7,124 nt of DNA from Actinomycetota bacterium (GCA_023488925.1 JAMDDA010000073.1:350-7473); one strand, 5' to 3'. Shown: positions 1 through 4,498, numbered from the stretch's first letter. Notes: generated from the letters alone by a model not told the origin. Made by a program: numbers and translations.

Positions 1-1
1 C

Positions 2-91
2 TTGATCGACGAGCTGGCCAAGCTCCCCGGCATCGGGCCGAAGACGGCCCAGCGCCTCACCTTTCACCTGCTCCGCCTCCCGCCGGCGAAT
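2..91 (+). CDS. recR: RecR N-terminal fragment, truncated by a junction with dnaX
   Basis: RecR forms rings with RecO and RecF and helps load RecA at gapped DNA. Only the N-terminal helix-hairpin-helix part is here. Reading from base 2 it gives LIDELAKLPGIGPKTAQRL followed by TFHLLRLPP; the LPGIGPKTAQR core is the RecR signature and normally lies about 10 residues from the start, so the true start is to the left of the window. Family resemblance ends near base 85-95. Beyond that point the plus-strand frame stays open to about 760 but is only the shadow of dnaX on the other strand. The zinc finger, Toprim and C-terminal parts of RecR are absent. The fragment faces dnaX head-on, whereas recR is usually downstream of dnaX on the same strand. 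I read it as a real recR start cut by an inversion or by a chimeric join; the exact end is uncertain by about 10 bases. Confidence 0.8.
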
Positions 92-1711
92 CAGGACGTC
101 GCTCTCGAGCTCGTCGGGGCGGGCCTCGGTCAACAGCGCGTACAAACTTGGGCGGCGTTTCTTGACGGCGGTGAGGATGATAGTCCAAGCCCGCCGCAGG
201 TTGTCGAGGGTGGGCTCGATTTGAGCCGCCGGGGTCGCCGCCGGGCCCGCTACCGCGGTCATGCCCGCCGCGGTCATCGCCGGGGTTCCGCCCGCTACCG
301 CGGCCGCCGCAGTAACGACCGGGGTCACTGCCTCCGCCGCCGAGCTCTCGTCCGGGGTCACCGCCGAGCCTCGTGGAACCGGGGCCGCGCCCGCTTCGGC
401 GGGCGCGGCCTCCTGGGCTGCGCGTGTGTCGACCGGGCCCGTCACCGGGGTCACCGCCGGGAGGAAAGGCAAGGCCGGGGATTGGGCCACTCCACCAGGG
501 GATGCCGCCAGGGGCTCGGTCGCCGGTCGGCCTGCTCGGCTCGAGACCCCGGGAGCGGCCTGCAGGGCGGCCTCGAGCTTCTCCAGCCTGGCCATCAGGC
601 CGCGTACAGTGGCCTCGGTCTCCGGGCGGGTGAGCTTGATCAGAACCAGCTCCAGCTCCAGCCGGGGGTCGGCTCCCTGCCGCACCGCCCGCTGAGCTCC
701 GCCCACCAGGTCGATGAAGCCCACCAGGTCGGGAGTGCCGATACGGTTGGCCTGGCTGCGTAGGCCGTCCAGGTGCTCCTGGCCGGCGGCCACGCTGTCT
801 GGAGGCTCGACCGTGTGCTGCACTACATAGAGATCGCGCAGGTGGCCCAGCAGGTCGCGCATGAACTGGTTGAGGTCGGCCCCCGACTGGGAGAGCCGTT
901 CCACGAAGAGGAGGGCCGCCTGGGTGTCGCGCGCCTCGACTATGTCCACGATCTCGAAGAGCAGGTCCTGCTCGGCCACCCCCAGGATGGCCAAGGCGTC
1001 CTGCAGGGTGATGGTGCCCTCGCAGTAGGCGGAGAGCTGGTCGAGGGAACCGATGGCGTCACGGAAGCTCCCCCCGGCCGCCCGCGCGATGACGGAGAGG
1101 GTGTTCTCCGAGACGGCGATGCCTTCCCGGTCGGCCACCGACATGAGTACCCGGACGATCTCCGGCACCGAGGGCCGGCGGAAGTCCAGGCGCTGGCAGC
1201 GGGACAGGATGGTGGGCAGAATCTTGTGCGGTTCAGTGGTGGCCAGCACGAAAACCACGTGGGGCGGCGGCTCCTCGAGCATCTTGAGGAGGGCGTTGAA
1301 GGCCTCGGGGGTCAGCATGTGGACCTCGTCCACGATATAGACCTTCATGCGGCCTTGGACCGGAGCGAAGTTCACCCGGTCGCGGATTTCCCGGATCTCG
1401 TCGATGCCCCGGTTGGAGGCGGCGTCGATCTCGAGCACGTCCATGGAGCTTCCCCGGCGGATGGCTTGGCAGTTCGCGCAGGTACCGTCGGGATGCGGGG
1501 TGGCCTTGCCGCGGCCGGCTTCACAGTTCAAAGCCATAGCCAGGATCTTGGCCGTGCTGGTCTTGCCGGTGCCCCGGGGGCCGGCAAACAGATAGGCGTG
1601 GCTTACGCGGTCCTGCTTGATGGCGTTCGTGAGCGTCCGGGTGATGTGTGCCTGCCCCACCACGTCCGCGAAGGTCGTGGGGCGGTACTTCCGGTAGAGG
1701 GAGATCGACAC
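2..1711 (-). CDS. dnaX: DNA polymerase III subunit gamma/tau, 3' end replaced by a junction
   Basis: DnaX is the AAA+ motor of the clamp loader, which opens the beta clamp and places it on primed DNA. The GTG start at 1711 gives VSISLYRKYRPTTFADVVGQ, the usual DnaX beginning; an in-frame TGA lies a few codons upstream and AAGGAG sits 11 nt before the GTG. Visible parts: Walker A GPRGTGKT (residues 44-51), a zinc module with Cys63, Cys78 and Cys81, Walker B VDEVH (127-131), SRC arginine-finger motif (170-172), and the domain III helices to about residue 358. After that comes a linker of some 130 residues rich in Ala, Pro, Thr and Val with repeated Val-Thr-Pro. A C-terminal domain then begins (NLRRAWTIILTAVKKRRPSL and ALLTEARPDELESDVLI) and breaks near residue 541. 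The remaining codons to the edge are antisense recR. The fourth zinc ligand is His73 or lost, where E. coli has Cys. I see no A-rich slippery site for frameshifting to gamma. Confidence 0.96.
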   Translation of the reverse strand, partial: MSISLYRKYRPTTFADVVGQAHITRTLTNAIKQDRVSHAYLFAGPRGTGKTSTAKILAMALNCEAGRGKATPHPDGTCANCQAIRRGSSMDVLEIDAASNRGIDEIREIRDRVNFAPVQGRMKVYIVDEVHMLTPEAFNALLKMLEEPPPHVVFVLATTEPHKILPTILSRCQRLDFRRPSVPEIVRVLMSVADREGIAVSENTLSVIARAAGGSFRDAIGSLDQLSAYCEGTITLQDALAILGVAEQDLLFEIVDIVEARDTQAALLFVERLSQSGADLNQFMRDLLGHLRDLYVVQHTVEPPDSVAAGQEHLDGLRSQANRIGTPDLVGFIDLVGGAQRAVRQGADPRLELELVLIKLTRPETEATVRGLMARLEKLEAALQAAPGVSSRAGRPATEPLAASPGGVAQSPALPFLPAVTPVTGPVDTRAAQEAAPAEAGAAPVPRGSAVTPDESSAAEAVTPVVTAAAAVAGGTPAMTAAGMTAVAGPAATPAAQIEPTLDNLRRAWTIILTAVKKRRPSLYALLTEARPDELESDVLIRRREAEQVKGEALGRLRPDAGELGQLVDQ

Positions 1712-1722
1712 TGGCTGGATGG

Positions 1723-1728
1723 CTCCTT
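1723..1728 (-). promoter_or_regulatory. Ribosome binding site of dnaX
   Basis: AAGGAG on the minus strand lies 11 nt before the GTG at 1711. With the in-frame TGA just upstream, it settles the GTG as the dnaX start although no ATG is available. It lies in the 36-nt gap between the 3' end of the SRP RNA and dnaX, so dnaX may be translated from a read-through SRP RNA transcript. Confidence 0.7.
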
Positions 1729-1747
1729 CCCCGAGAAGACGAGATCA

Positions 1748-2017
1748 GACCGTGCACCCACCGTCGAAGACGGGCCTCCAAGCGCCCACCGTCAGCCGGC
1801 TCAAGCCAAGCACCCCCGCGGCACATGGAAGGGTCCGCTTAGGGCTGCTACCTTCCGGTCCTGACCCGGTTCACGGATTCCCATTGCGCGGGACCCGGCC
1901 GTCAACACCACTTGGCGGCGGCTCGACCTCACAGGTCCGCTCCTCGGGTGGGGATTCAGCCCCGCTGTAGCGGATTGCGGGTTACAGGGCACCGCTACCT
2001 CCCCACCTAGCACGGTC
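1748..2017 (-). ncRNA. ffs: Signal recognition particle RNA, large bacterial type
   Basis: This is the RNA scaffold of the signal recognition particle, which with Ffh (SRP54) binds signal sequences of nascent membrane proteins. Domain IV is plain: on the minus strand GGTCAGGACC, then the GGAA tetraloop (1856-1853), then GGTAGCAGCCC, the classic Ffh-binding hairpin with its asymmetric loop. The 5' part (CTAGGTGGGGAGGTAGCGG, then CCCTGTAACCCGC) is the Alu-type domain found in large bacterial SRP RNAs and absent from the short 4.5S form. The ends are set by an exact 8-bp closing helix: GACCGTGC at 2017-2010 pairs with GCACGGTC at 1755-1748, giving 270 nt, the usual length for the large form. It lies just upstream of dnaX, as in Bacillus and many other bacteria. 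I see no terminator before dnaX, so co-transcription with processing is possible. End positions are good to a few bases. Confidence 0.93.
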
Positions 2018-2023
2018 AGAAGT

Positions 2024-2032
2024 AGTATACCA
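2024..2032 (-). promoter_or_regulatory. Extended -10 promoter of the SRP RNA
   Basis: The minus strand reads TGGTATACT, a -10 box (TATACT, 2029-2024) with the TGn extension. The first base of the SRP RNA closing helix (2017) is 7 nt downstream, where initiation is expected. No good -35 box lies 16-18 nt upstream, which fits an extended -10 promoter. Confidence 0.65.
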
Positions 2033-2049
2033 GCCAGGTGTGACGGAAA

Positions 2050-2072
2050 GCGGGCCGGGGGACCTGGCCCGC
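2050..2072. other. GC-rich inverted repeat upstream of the SRP RNA promoter
   Basis: GCGGGCC (2050-2056) and GGCCCGC (2066-2072) form a perfect 7-bp stem around a 9-base loop. It lies about 18 bases upstream of the SRP RNA -10 box, over the place a -35 box would occupy. It could be the end of the upstream transcription unit or simply GC-rich spacer. No T-run follows on either strand. Confidence 0.3.
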
Positions 2073-2125
2073 GGGGCCCGGGCGCCGGTCCGGCCGGACA
2101 TGCAAGAAGGCCGGCTCCCGCCGTG

Positions 2126-2159
2126 CCCCGAACGTGGCGATCATGGTCTTTGTCAACAG
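2126..2159 (+). repeat. Dispersed repeat, copy A
   Basis: A 34-base stretch starting CCCCGAACGTGGCG and ending TCAACAG. It matches, without gaps, 28 of 34 bases of the minus strand of 3065-3098, and more loosely the plus-strand copy near 3206-3238. It lies between the SRP RNA promoter and the end of the lipoprotein gene, and no gene explains it. Its partner is inverted relative to it, so the two copies bracket the tRNA-Ser and lipoprotein gene. Confidence 0.75.
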
Positions 2160-2166
2160 TTCCCCT

Positions 2167-2183
2167 GCCCGCGCGACGCGGGC
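2167..2183 (-). terminator. Possible terminator hairpin after the lipoprotein gene
   Basis: GCCCGCG and CGCGGGC form a perfect 7-bp stem with a 3-base loop, about 40 nt after the stop codon of the leftward gene ending at 2224. No T-run follows on the minus strand, so an intrinsic terminator is only a guess; GC-rich genomes often lack the run. Confidence 0.3.
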
Positions 2184-2223
2184 ACACGCGGGCCGGATGA
2201 AAATGGGCTATTTCCTCATCAGC

Positions 2224-2850
2224 CTACTGCGTAGTCGGTACTTGCGCTCCGTGCGTAGTACTGGTGGTCTCCGCCGGCAGGAGGGGCGCGAGGTCGGCGA
2301 TAATGTCGTCGAGGACGGCGGCGGCCTGCTCGGGGTGAGAGGAGGGCACACCCAGGGCATCCATGCGGGCGTCCACGCGGGCGAGGGCCTCGGCGGTGGC
2401 GTCTTTGGCCGTGGCCCCGGCCCGAGCGAGCAGCGATCGCATCTCCCGGGCGGCCTCGTCGGCGACCTGGGGCTGTTTCTCCAGGAGGGCCTTGCGGGCG
2501 GTGATGGCCTGGGCTCTGGCCCGCAGGGCATAGACGGTTGCGGCCCGAGGATCGTCGGGGGCGACTCCGGCCTGGGAGAGCTCGTCGGCCAGTTTCGCAG
2601 CCGCCAGGGCCGTCCGTTTGAGGTCGCGGGTGTAGGCGTTCGACTCCGGCGTGGCGTAAGCGGGGGGGAGCGCCGTGCTCGTGGTGCTCGAGCCGGTGGA
2701 CACAGACGTCTCGGTGGTTTGGGTGCCGTCGGGGGAGGAGGCGGCCCAGTTACAAGCTACGGGTACGGTGACGAGGAGGACGAGCAAGACTGCGACCACC
2801 AGAGCGGAGAGCGGCGCCCGGGCGGTTCTTCTGGCCAAGAGATTGCTCAT
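2224..2850 (-). CDS. Predicted secreted, membrane-anchored or lipoprotein, helical, unknown function
   Basis: Not recognised as a named family. From the ATG at 2850 it has 208 residues: a basic start (MSNLLARRTAR), a hydrophobic segment at residues 14-32, then VPVAC with Cys33, which could be a lipobox although Pro at -3 is unusual. A Ser/Thr-rich tether follows (about 36-66), then a mostly helical Ala/Leu/Arg/Glu-rich region (about 70-190) with heptad-like runs such as ITARKALLEKQPQVADEAAR, and a Thr-rich tail ending in a TAG stop. It should therefore sit outside the membrane. A GTG two codons earlier (2856) is in frame and has better spacing (8 nt) from GGAG than the ATG (14 nt), so the real start may be 2856. 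The longer reading frame to 3090 runs through the tRNA and is not the protein. The gene begins just after the tRNA-Ser and has no promoter of its own that I can see. Confidence 0.85.
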   Translation of the reverse strand: MSNLLARRTARAPLSALVVAVLLVLLVTVPVACNWAASSPDGTQTTETSVSTGSSTTSTALPPAYATPESNAYTRDLKRTALAAAKLADELSQAGVAPDDPRAATVYALRARAQAITARKALLEKQPQVADEAAREMRSLLARAGATAKDATAEALARVDARMDALGVPSSHPEQAAAVLDDIIADLAPLLPAETTSTTHGAQVPTTQ

Positions 2851-2864
2851 GTGCACGGAAAACG

Positions 2865-2868
2865 CTCC
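2865..2868 (-). promoter_or_regulatory. Ribosome binding site of the lipoprotein gene
   Basis: GGAG on the minus strand lies 8 nt before an in-frame GTG (2856) and 14 nt before the ATG (2850). The spacing favours GTG. It sits only 9 nt beyond the tRNA CCA end, so the whole leader of this gene is squeezed between tRNA processing and translation start. Confidence 0.5.
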
Positions 2869-2877
2869 AGTGGACGG

Positions 2878-2971
2878 TGGCGGAGAGGGAGGGATTCGAA
2901 CCCTCGAGACGGGTTGCCCCCGCCTACACGATTTCCAGTCGTGCTCCTTCGGCCGGCTCGGACACCTCTCC
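2878..2971 (-). tRNA. tRNA-Ser (anticodon GGA) with encoded CCA
   Basis: The acceptor stem GGAGAGG (2971-2965) pairs with CCTCTCC (2888-2882); the discriminator base is G (2881), as expected for serine, and CCA (2880-2878) is encoded. The anticodon arm has stem CACGA/TCGTG around the loop CTGGAAA, so the anticodon is GGA, reading UCC and UCU serine codons. The long variable arm of a class II tRNA is present, and the T arm contains GGTTCGAATCC. Length is 91 nt without CCA. It is followed within 22-28 nt by the lipoprotein gene on the same strand and preceded by its own consensus -10 box. Confidence 0.97.
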
Positions 2972-3000
2972 GCGTGCAGGGGCCTTGGAAACGAGAGCCG

Positions 3001-3009
3001 ATTATAGCA
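3001..3009 (-). promoter_or_regulatory. Extended -10 promoter of tRNA-Ser (and probably the lipoprotein gene)
   Basis: The minus strand reads TGCTATAAT: a perfect TATAAT (3006-3001) with the TGn extension. Transcription would start near 2995, about 23 nt before the mature tRNA. No acceptable -35 is found at 16-18 nt, which matches an extended -10 promoter and the one before the SRP RNA. Confidence 0.75.
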
Positions 3010-3064
3010 GAAGGCCGCCGGGCCCCCGGTCCGCGCCAAGAACGGCGCAATGAGGTATGGCAGG

Positions 3065-3098
3065 CTGCTGAAGAAGGCCCTGACCGCCACGTTCGGGG
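3065..3098 (-). repeat. Dispersed repeat, copy B (left arm of the MITE-like element)
   Basis: The minus strand reads CCCCGAACGTGGCG onward to TTCAGCAG. It aligns without gaps to 2126-2159 (28 of 34 bases identical) in the opposite orientation. Confidence 0.75.
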
Positions 3099-3123
3099 AG
3101 TAAGAATCCCTGCATATTGGCTA

Positions 3124-3158
3124 TCGGCCGGGGGCGAACGGGGCGTGACGGTTGATTC
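3124..3158 (+). repeat. Direct repeat, copy 1 (35 bases)
   Basis: Begins TCGGCCGGG and contains CGAACGGGGCGTGACGGTTG. It is 32/35 identical to 3196-3230, with start-to-start distance 72. The same CGAACG-GGCG core occurs in dispersed copies A and B, so this is a third member of that family whose tail has been lost. Confidence 0.8.
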
Positions 3159-3195
3159 GCAGCATCGAGGCCAGGGCTCCCTTGCTCTTTCCCCC

Positions 3196-3230
3196 TCGGC
3201 CGGGACCGAACGGGGCGTGACGGTTGGTTC
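3196..3230 (+). repeat. Direct repeat, copy 2 (35 bases)
   Basis: Contains the same CGAACGGGGCGTGACGGTTG core as 3124-3158 and differs from it at three positions. It continues into TTCTTCAACAG (to 3238), the family tail also seen in copies A and B, so this copy is the more complete one and forms the right arm of the MITE-like element. Confidence 0.8.
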
Positions 3231-3250
3231 TTCAACAGCTCGATAGGGCA

Positions 3251-3281
3251 GCCGGCGGTGCTAGCGGGTTTCGCCGCCGGC
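3251..3281 (-). terminator. Possible terminator hairpin after the membrane protein gene
   Basis: GCCGGCGG (3251-3258) and CCGCCGGC (3274-3281) form a perfect 8-bp stem with a 15-base loop, about 85 nt after the stop of the leftward gene ending at 3366. There is no T-run, so this is a weak call. The remaining bases from 3282 to 3365 contain only two short CCGGTCGG direct repeats. Confidence 0.3.
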
Positions 3282-3365
3282 GCCTGCCGGTCGGCATGCG
3301 CCGGTCGGGATCCGCAGATCGCCAAGCGGAGGCTGGGTCACGGTGAACTCCTCGGCTTTCCAGAC

Positions 3366-4118
3366 TTACCAGGGCCAGGTGGGCTGCCCGCCCACCAGCA
3401 CCCCCCAAATCAGGAGCACCACCCCAGCCGCGGCCACGCCTGGGATCACGAGCAGGCTCACCGGGTCGCGGCCCAGCTCGTAAGGGGGCAGGGCCCACAG
3501 GCCGAGTCCGGTCAGCGCAAAGCTCCCCAGGATGGCGGGTACCACCTGCTGCCCCTCCACGCCGATGAAGAGCACGGTGACACCGTAGGTCGCGAAGGAA
3601 CCGAGGGCCAGCAGCGCCCGTTCCCCCCCGACCACCCGCTGAGCGGCCCCTTGGCCGAGGACCATGACTGCAAGAGTCATGAGAAAGAACCCCGTGCCGA
3701 GCAGCCAGTGGCCGAGCTGCTCGTCCCAGAATTCGGCCATCACGCCGTACTCGCCGAACCTCACGACCTGGGGGACGGCGTTGTTGAGCGTGTTGGCGGC
3801 CACGTGCGCACCCTGGCCCACCATGGCCACCGCAAGACCGAGCCAGAACACCCCGGCCCAGGGGTGGGAGGTGAGGGTGTAGGTGTTCAGCGACCCCCTC
3901 CCTGCTTGGATCACCGCGATGAACAGACGCGTGAAGGCGAAGGTGGTGAGTCCGGGCATCACGAAGAGCAGGAGCAGGTCGAAGGGGTTGGCCGGCCACG
4001 AGCCCGTGGTTGCCGGGCCGACGTCCCGCAAACCCTGCACGATCTCCCACCCCACGATGGAAAGGAGGAGCAACCGAACGCTGCTCATGACCGGCGCGGC
4101 CGTTCTCGAGATCACCAT
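3366..4118 (-). CDS. Polytopic membrane protein of unknown function (about 7 helices)
   Basis: Not recognised. The 250-residue product has hydrophobic stretches near residues 12-30, 46-70, 86-104, 135-156, 167-187, 192-211 and 220-243, so about seven membrane helices, and a TAA stop at 3366. Between the third and fourth helices is a polar segment with His105 (GAHVAANTLNNA) followed by Glu123, Glu129, Asp132, Glu133 and His137 (EFWDEQLGHW); His85 lies at the edge of the third helix. Such a His/acid cluster could bind a metal or cofactor, but that is only a guess. The start is uncertain: ATG 4118 has no clear ribosome binding site, and ATG 4088 (MSSVRLLLL) would also give a good first helix. 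A candidate promoter lies about 70 nt upstream. It is transcribed divergently from the pyrophosphatase, across a roughly 500-base spacer, and no neighbour on its own strand suggests a role. Confidence 0.85.
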   Translation of the reverse strand: MVISRTAAPVMSSVRLLLLSIVGWEIVQGLRDVGPATTGSWPANPFDLLLLFVMPGLTTFAFTRLFIAVIQAGRGSLNTYTLTSHPWAGVFWLGLAVAMVGQGAHVAANTLNNAVPQVVRFGEYGVMAEFWDEQLGHWLLGTGFFLMTLAVMVLGQGAAQRVVGGERALLALGSFATYGVTVLFIGVEGQQVVPAILGSFALTGLGLWALPPYELGRDPVSLLVIPGVAAAGVVLLIWGVLVGGQPTWPW

Positions 4119-4188
4119 GACCGCACCCGCAGGCTGAGCCGGGGGACCGGGGGAGTGGCTGTACTGGGCGGATTCGTCACGACGGATG

Positions 4189-4217
4189 ATTCTATACCTT
4201 CGGGCGACGGCGGCGAA
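4189..4217 (-). promoter_or_regulatory. Candidate promoter of the membrane protein gene
   Basis: The minus strand has TTCGCC (4217-4212), a 17-base spacer and TAGAAT (4194-4189), matching 5 of 6 bases of the -10 consensus. Transcription would start near 4182, giving a leader of about 64 nt to ATG 4118. The -35 match is poor. Confidence 0.4.
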
Positions 4218-4247
4218 GTCAGGGCGAGCCCAGCCTTACCGGCCCGC

Positions 4248-4275
4248 GCTGGCTCCCCGGGCGCGGGGGGCGCAC
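4248..4275 (+). repeat. GC-rich repeat R, copy 1
   Basis: Contains GGCTCCCCGGGCGCGGGG with a run of six G, then CGCAC. Copies 2 (4380) and 3 (4438) are identical over 25 bases apart from one fewer G. The unit can fold on itself through CTCCCC pairing with GGGGG. It lies in the spacer between divergent genes, with no open frame conserved across it. Confidence 0.85.
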
Positions 4276-4281
4276 CCCGGA

Positions 4282-4309
4282 ATCAGTTACGCGCGCGCGA
4301 GGAGCGAGG
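4282..4309 (+). repeat. Repeat Q, copy 1
   Basis: 28 bases starting ATCAGTTACGCGCGCGCG and ending GAGCGAGG, identical to 4343-4370. The 33 bases between the copies contain CTCCTCGCGC (4322-4331), an exact complement of GCGCGAGGAG inside both Q copies, so the set can form alternative 10-bp hairpins. Confidence 0.85.
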
Positions 4310-4342
4310 CCGAGCCCAGGCCTCCTCGCGCAGCGTGCAGCG

Positions 4343-4370
4343 ATCAGTTACGCGCGCGCGAGGAGCGAGG
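4343..4370 (+). repeat. Repeat Q, copy 2
   Basis: Exact 28-base copy of 4282-4309, 61 bases downstream of it. It is followed after 9 bases by repeat R copy 2. Confidence 0.85.
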
Positions 4371-4379
4371 ATCTACAGA

Positions 4380-4404
4380 TGGCTCCCCGGGCGCGGGGGC
4401 GCAC
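4380..4404 (+). repeat. GC-rich repeat R, copy 2
   Basis: 25 bases starting TGGCTCCCCGGGCGCGGG, identical to part of copy 3. It is separated from copy 3 by 33 bases of unrelated, lower-GC sequence (4405-4437); repeat start-to-start spacing is 60. Confidence 0.85.
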
Positions 4405-4437
4405 TTTCGGGTACCTCTACACGAGCTACTCATTCTC

Positions 4438-4464
4438 GCTGGCTCCCCGGGCGCGGGGGCGCAC
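4438..4464 (+). repeat. GC-rich repeat R, copy 3
   Basis: 27 bases, GCTGGCTCCCCGGGCGCG followed by GGGGCGCAC, differing from copy 1 only by one G in a run. It is the last unit before the pyrophosphatase promoter region. Confidence 0.85.
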
Positions 4465-4480
4465 CCACCCGAGGACCGCG

Positions 4481-4498
4481 CGGCCATGACTGTGGCCG
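4481..4498 (+). other. Short inverted repeat upstream of the pyrophosphatase promoter
   Basis: CGGCCA and TGGCCG form a perfect 6-bp stem around TGACTG, centred about 40 bases upstream of the -35 box. It could be an operator-like dyad or chance GC-rich structure. Nothing else in 4465-4530 is recognisable. Confidence 0.3.

Larger units (their letters stand above)
3063..3240. mobile_element. Degenerate MITE-like element with imperfect terminal inverted repeats
   Basis: The left end GGCTGCTGAAGAA (3063-3075) matches the reverse complement of the right end TTCTTCAACAGCT (3228-3240) at 11 of 13 bases. The likeness continues inward with gaps: CCGCCACG then TTCGGGG on the left, and on the inverted right arm CCGTCACG, an extra CCCC-like insert, then GTTCGG. 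About 178 bp, no open reading frame, no clear target-site duplication. Internally it holds a 35-base direct repeat in two copies. This looks like a decayed non-autonomous insertion element or a fused pair of intergenic repeats; the family is not identified. It fills most of the 394-base gap between the tRNA-Ser and the membrane protein gene, and I see no gene in that gap. Confidence 0.45.

Noticed and set aside
2..763. A plus-strand open frame of 253 codons beginning with RecR sequence
   Set aside because: Only the first 28-30 codons resemble RecR; the rest is Arg/Gly-rich antisense of the DnaX linker and has no family likeness.
2..1711. Programmed frameshift in dnaX producing gamma
   Set aside because: No A-rich slippery heptamer or following stem was seen in the dnaX coding strand, and the frame is continuous to the junction.
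773..1864. A 363-codon plus-strand open frame
   Set aside because: It is the antisense shadow of dnaX and runs into the SRP RNA. The minus-strand frame gives unmistakable DnaX motifs.
3034..3039. TTGGCG on the minus strand as a -35 box for the tRNA-Ser
   Set aside because: The spacing to TATAAT is 27 bases, far from the usual 16-18.
2851..3090. Extension of the lipoprotein start to 3090 (288 codons)
   Set aside because: The added 80 codons cover the tRNA-Ser and its promoter; the hydrophobic signal segment starts right after the ATG at 2850.
3124..3230. Two 35-base repeats separated by 37 bases as a CRISPR array
   Set aside because: Only two imperfect copies, and the same core recurs as dispersed and inverted copies nearby with a shared tail, which fits an intergenic repeat or MITE family better.
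2134..3246. A 370-codon plus-strand open frame across the lipoprotein gene and tRNA
   Set aside because: It reads through a tRNA on the opposite strand and is Gly/Arg-rich without domain structure, while the minus frame has a signal segment and a ribosome site.
4248..4464. Calling repeats R and Q a confirmed CRISPR array
   Set aside because: Copies are too few, the order of the two repeat types is irregular, one spacer is complementary to its own flanking repeats, and no cas gene is in the window. Kept as a finding about spacing only.
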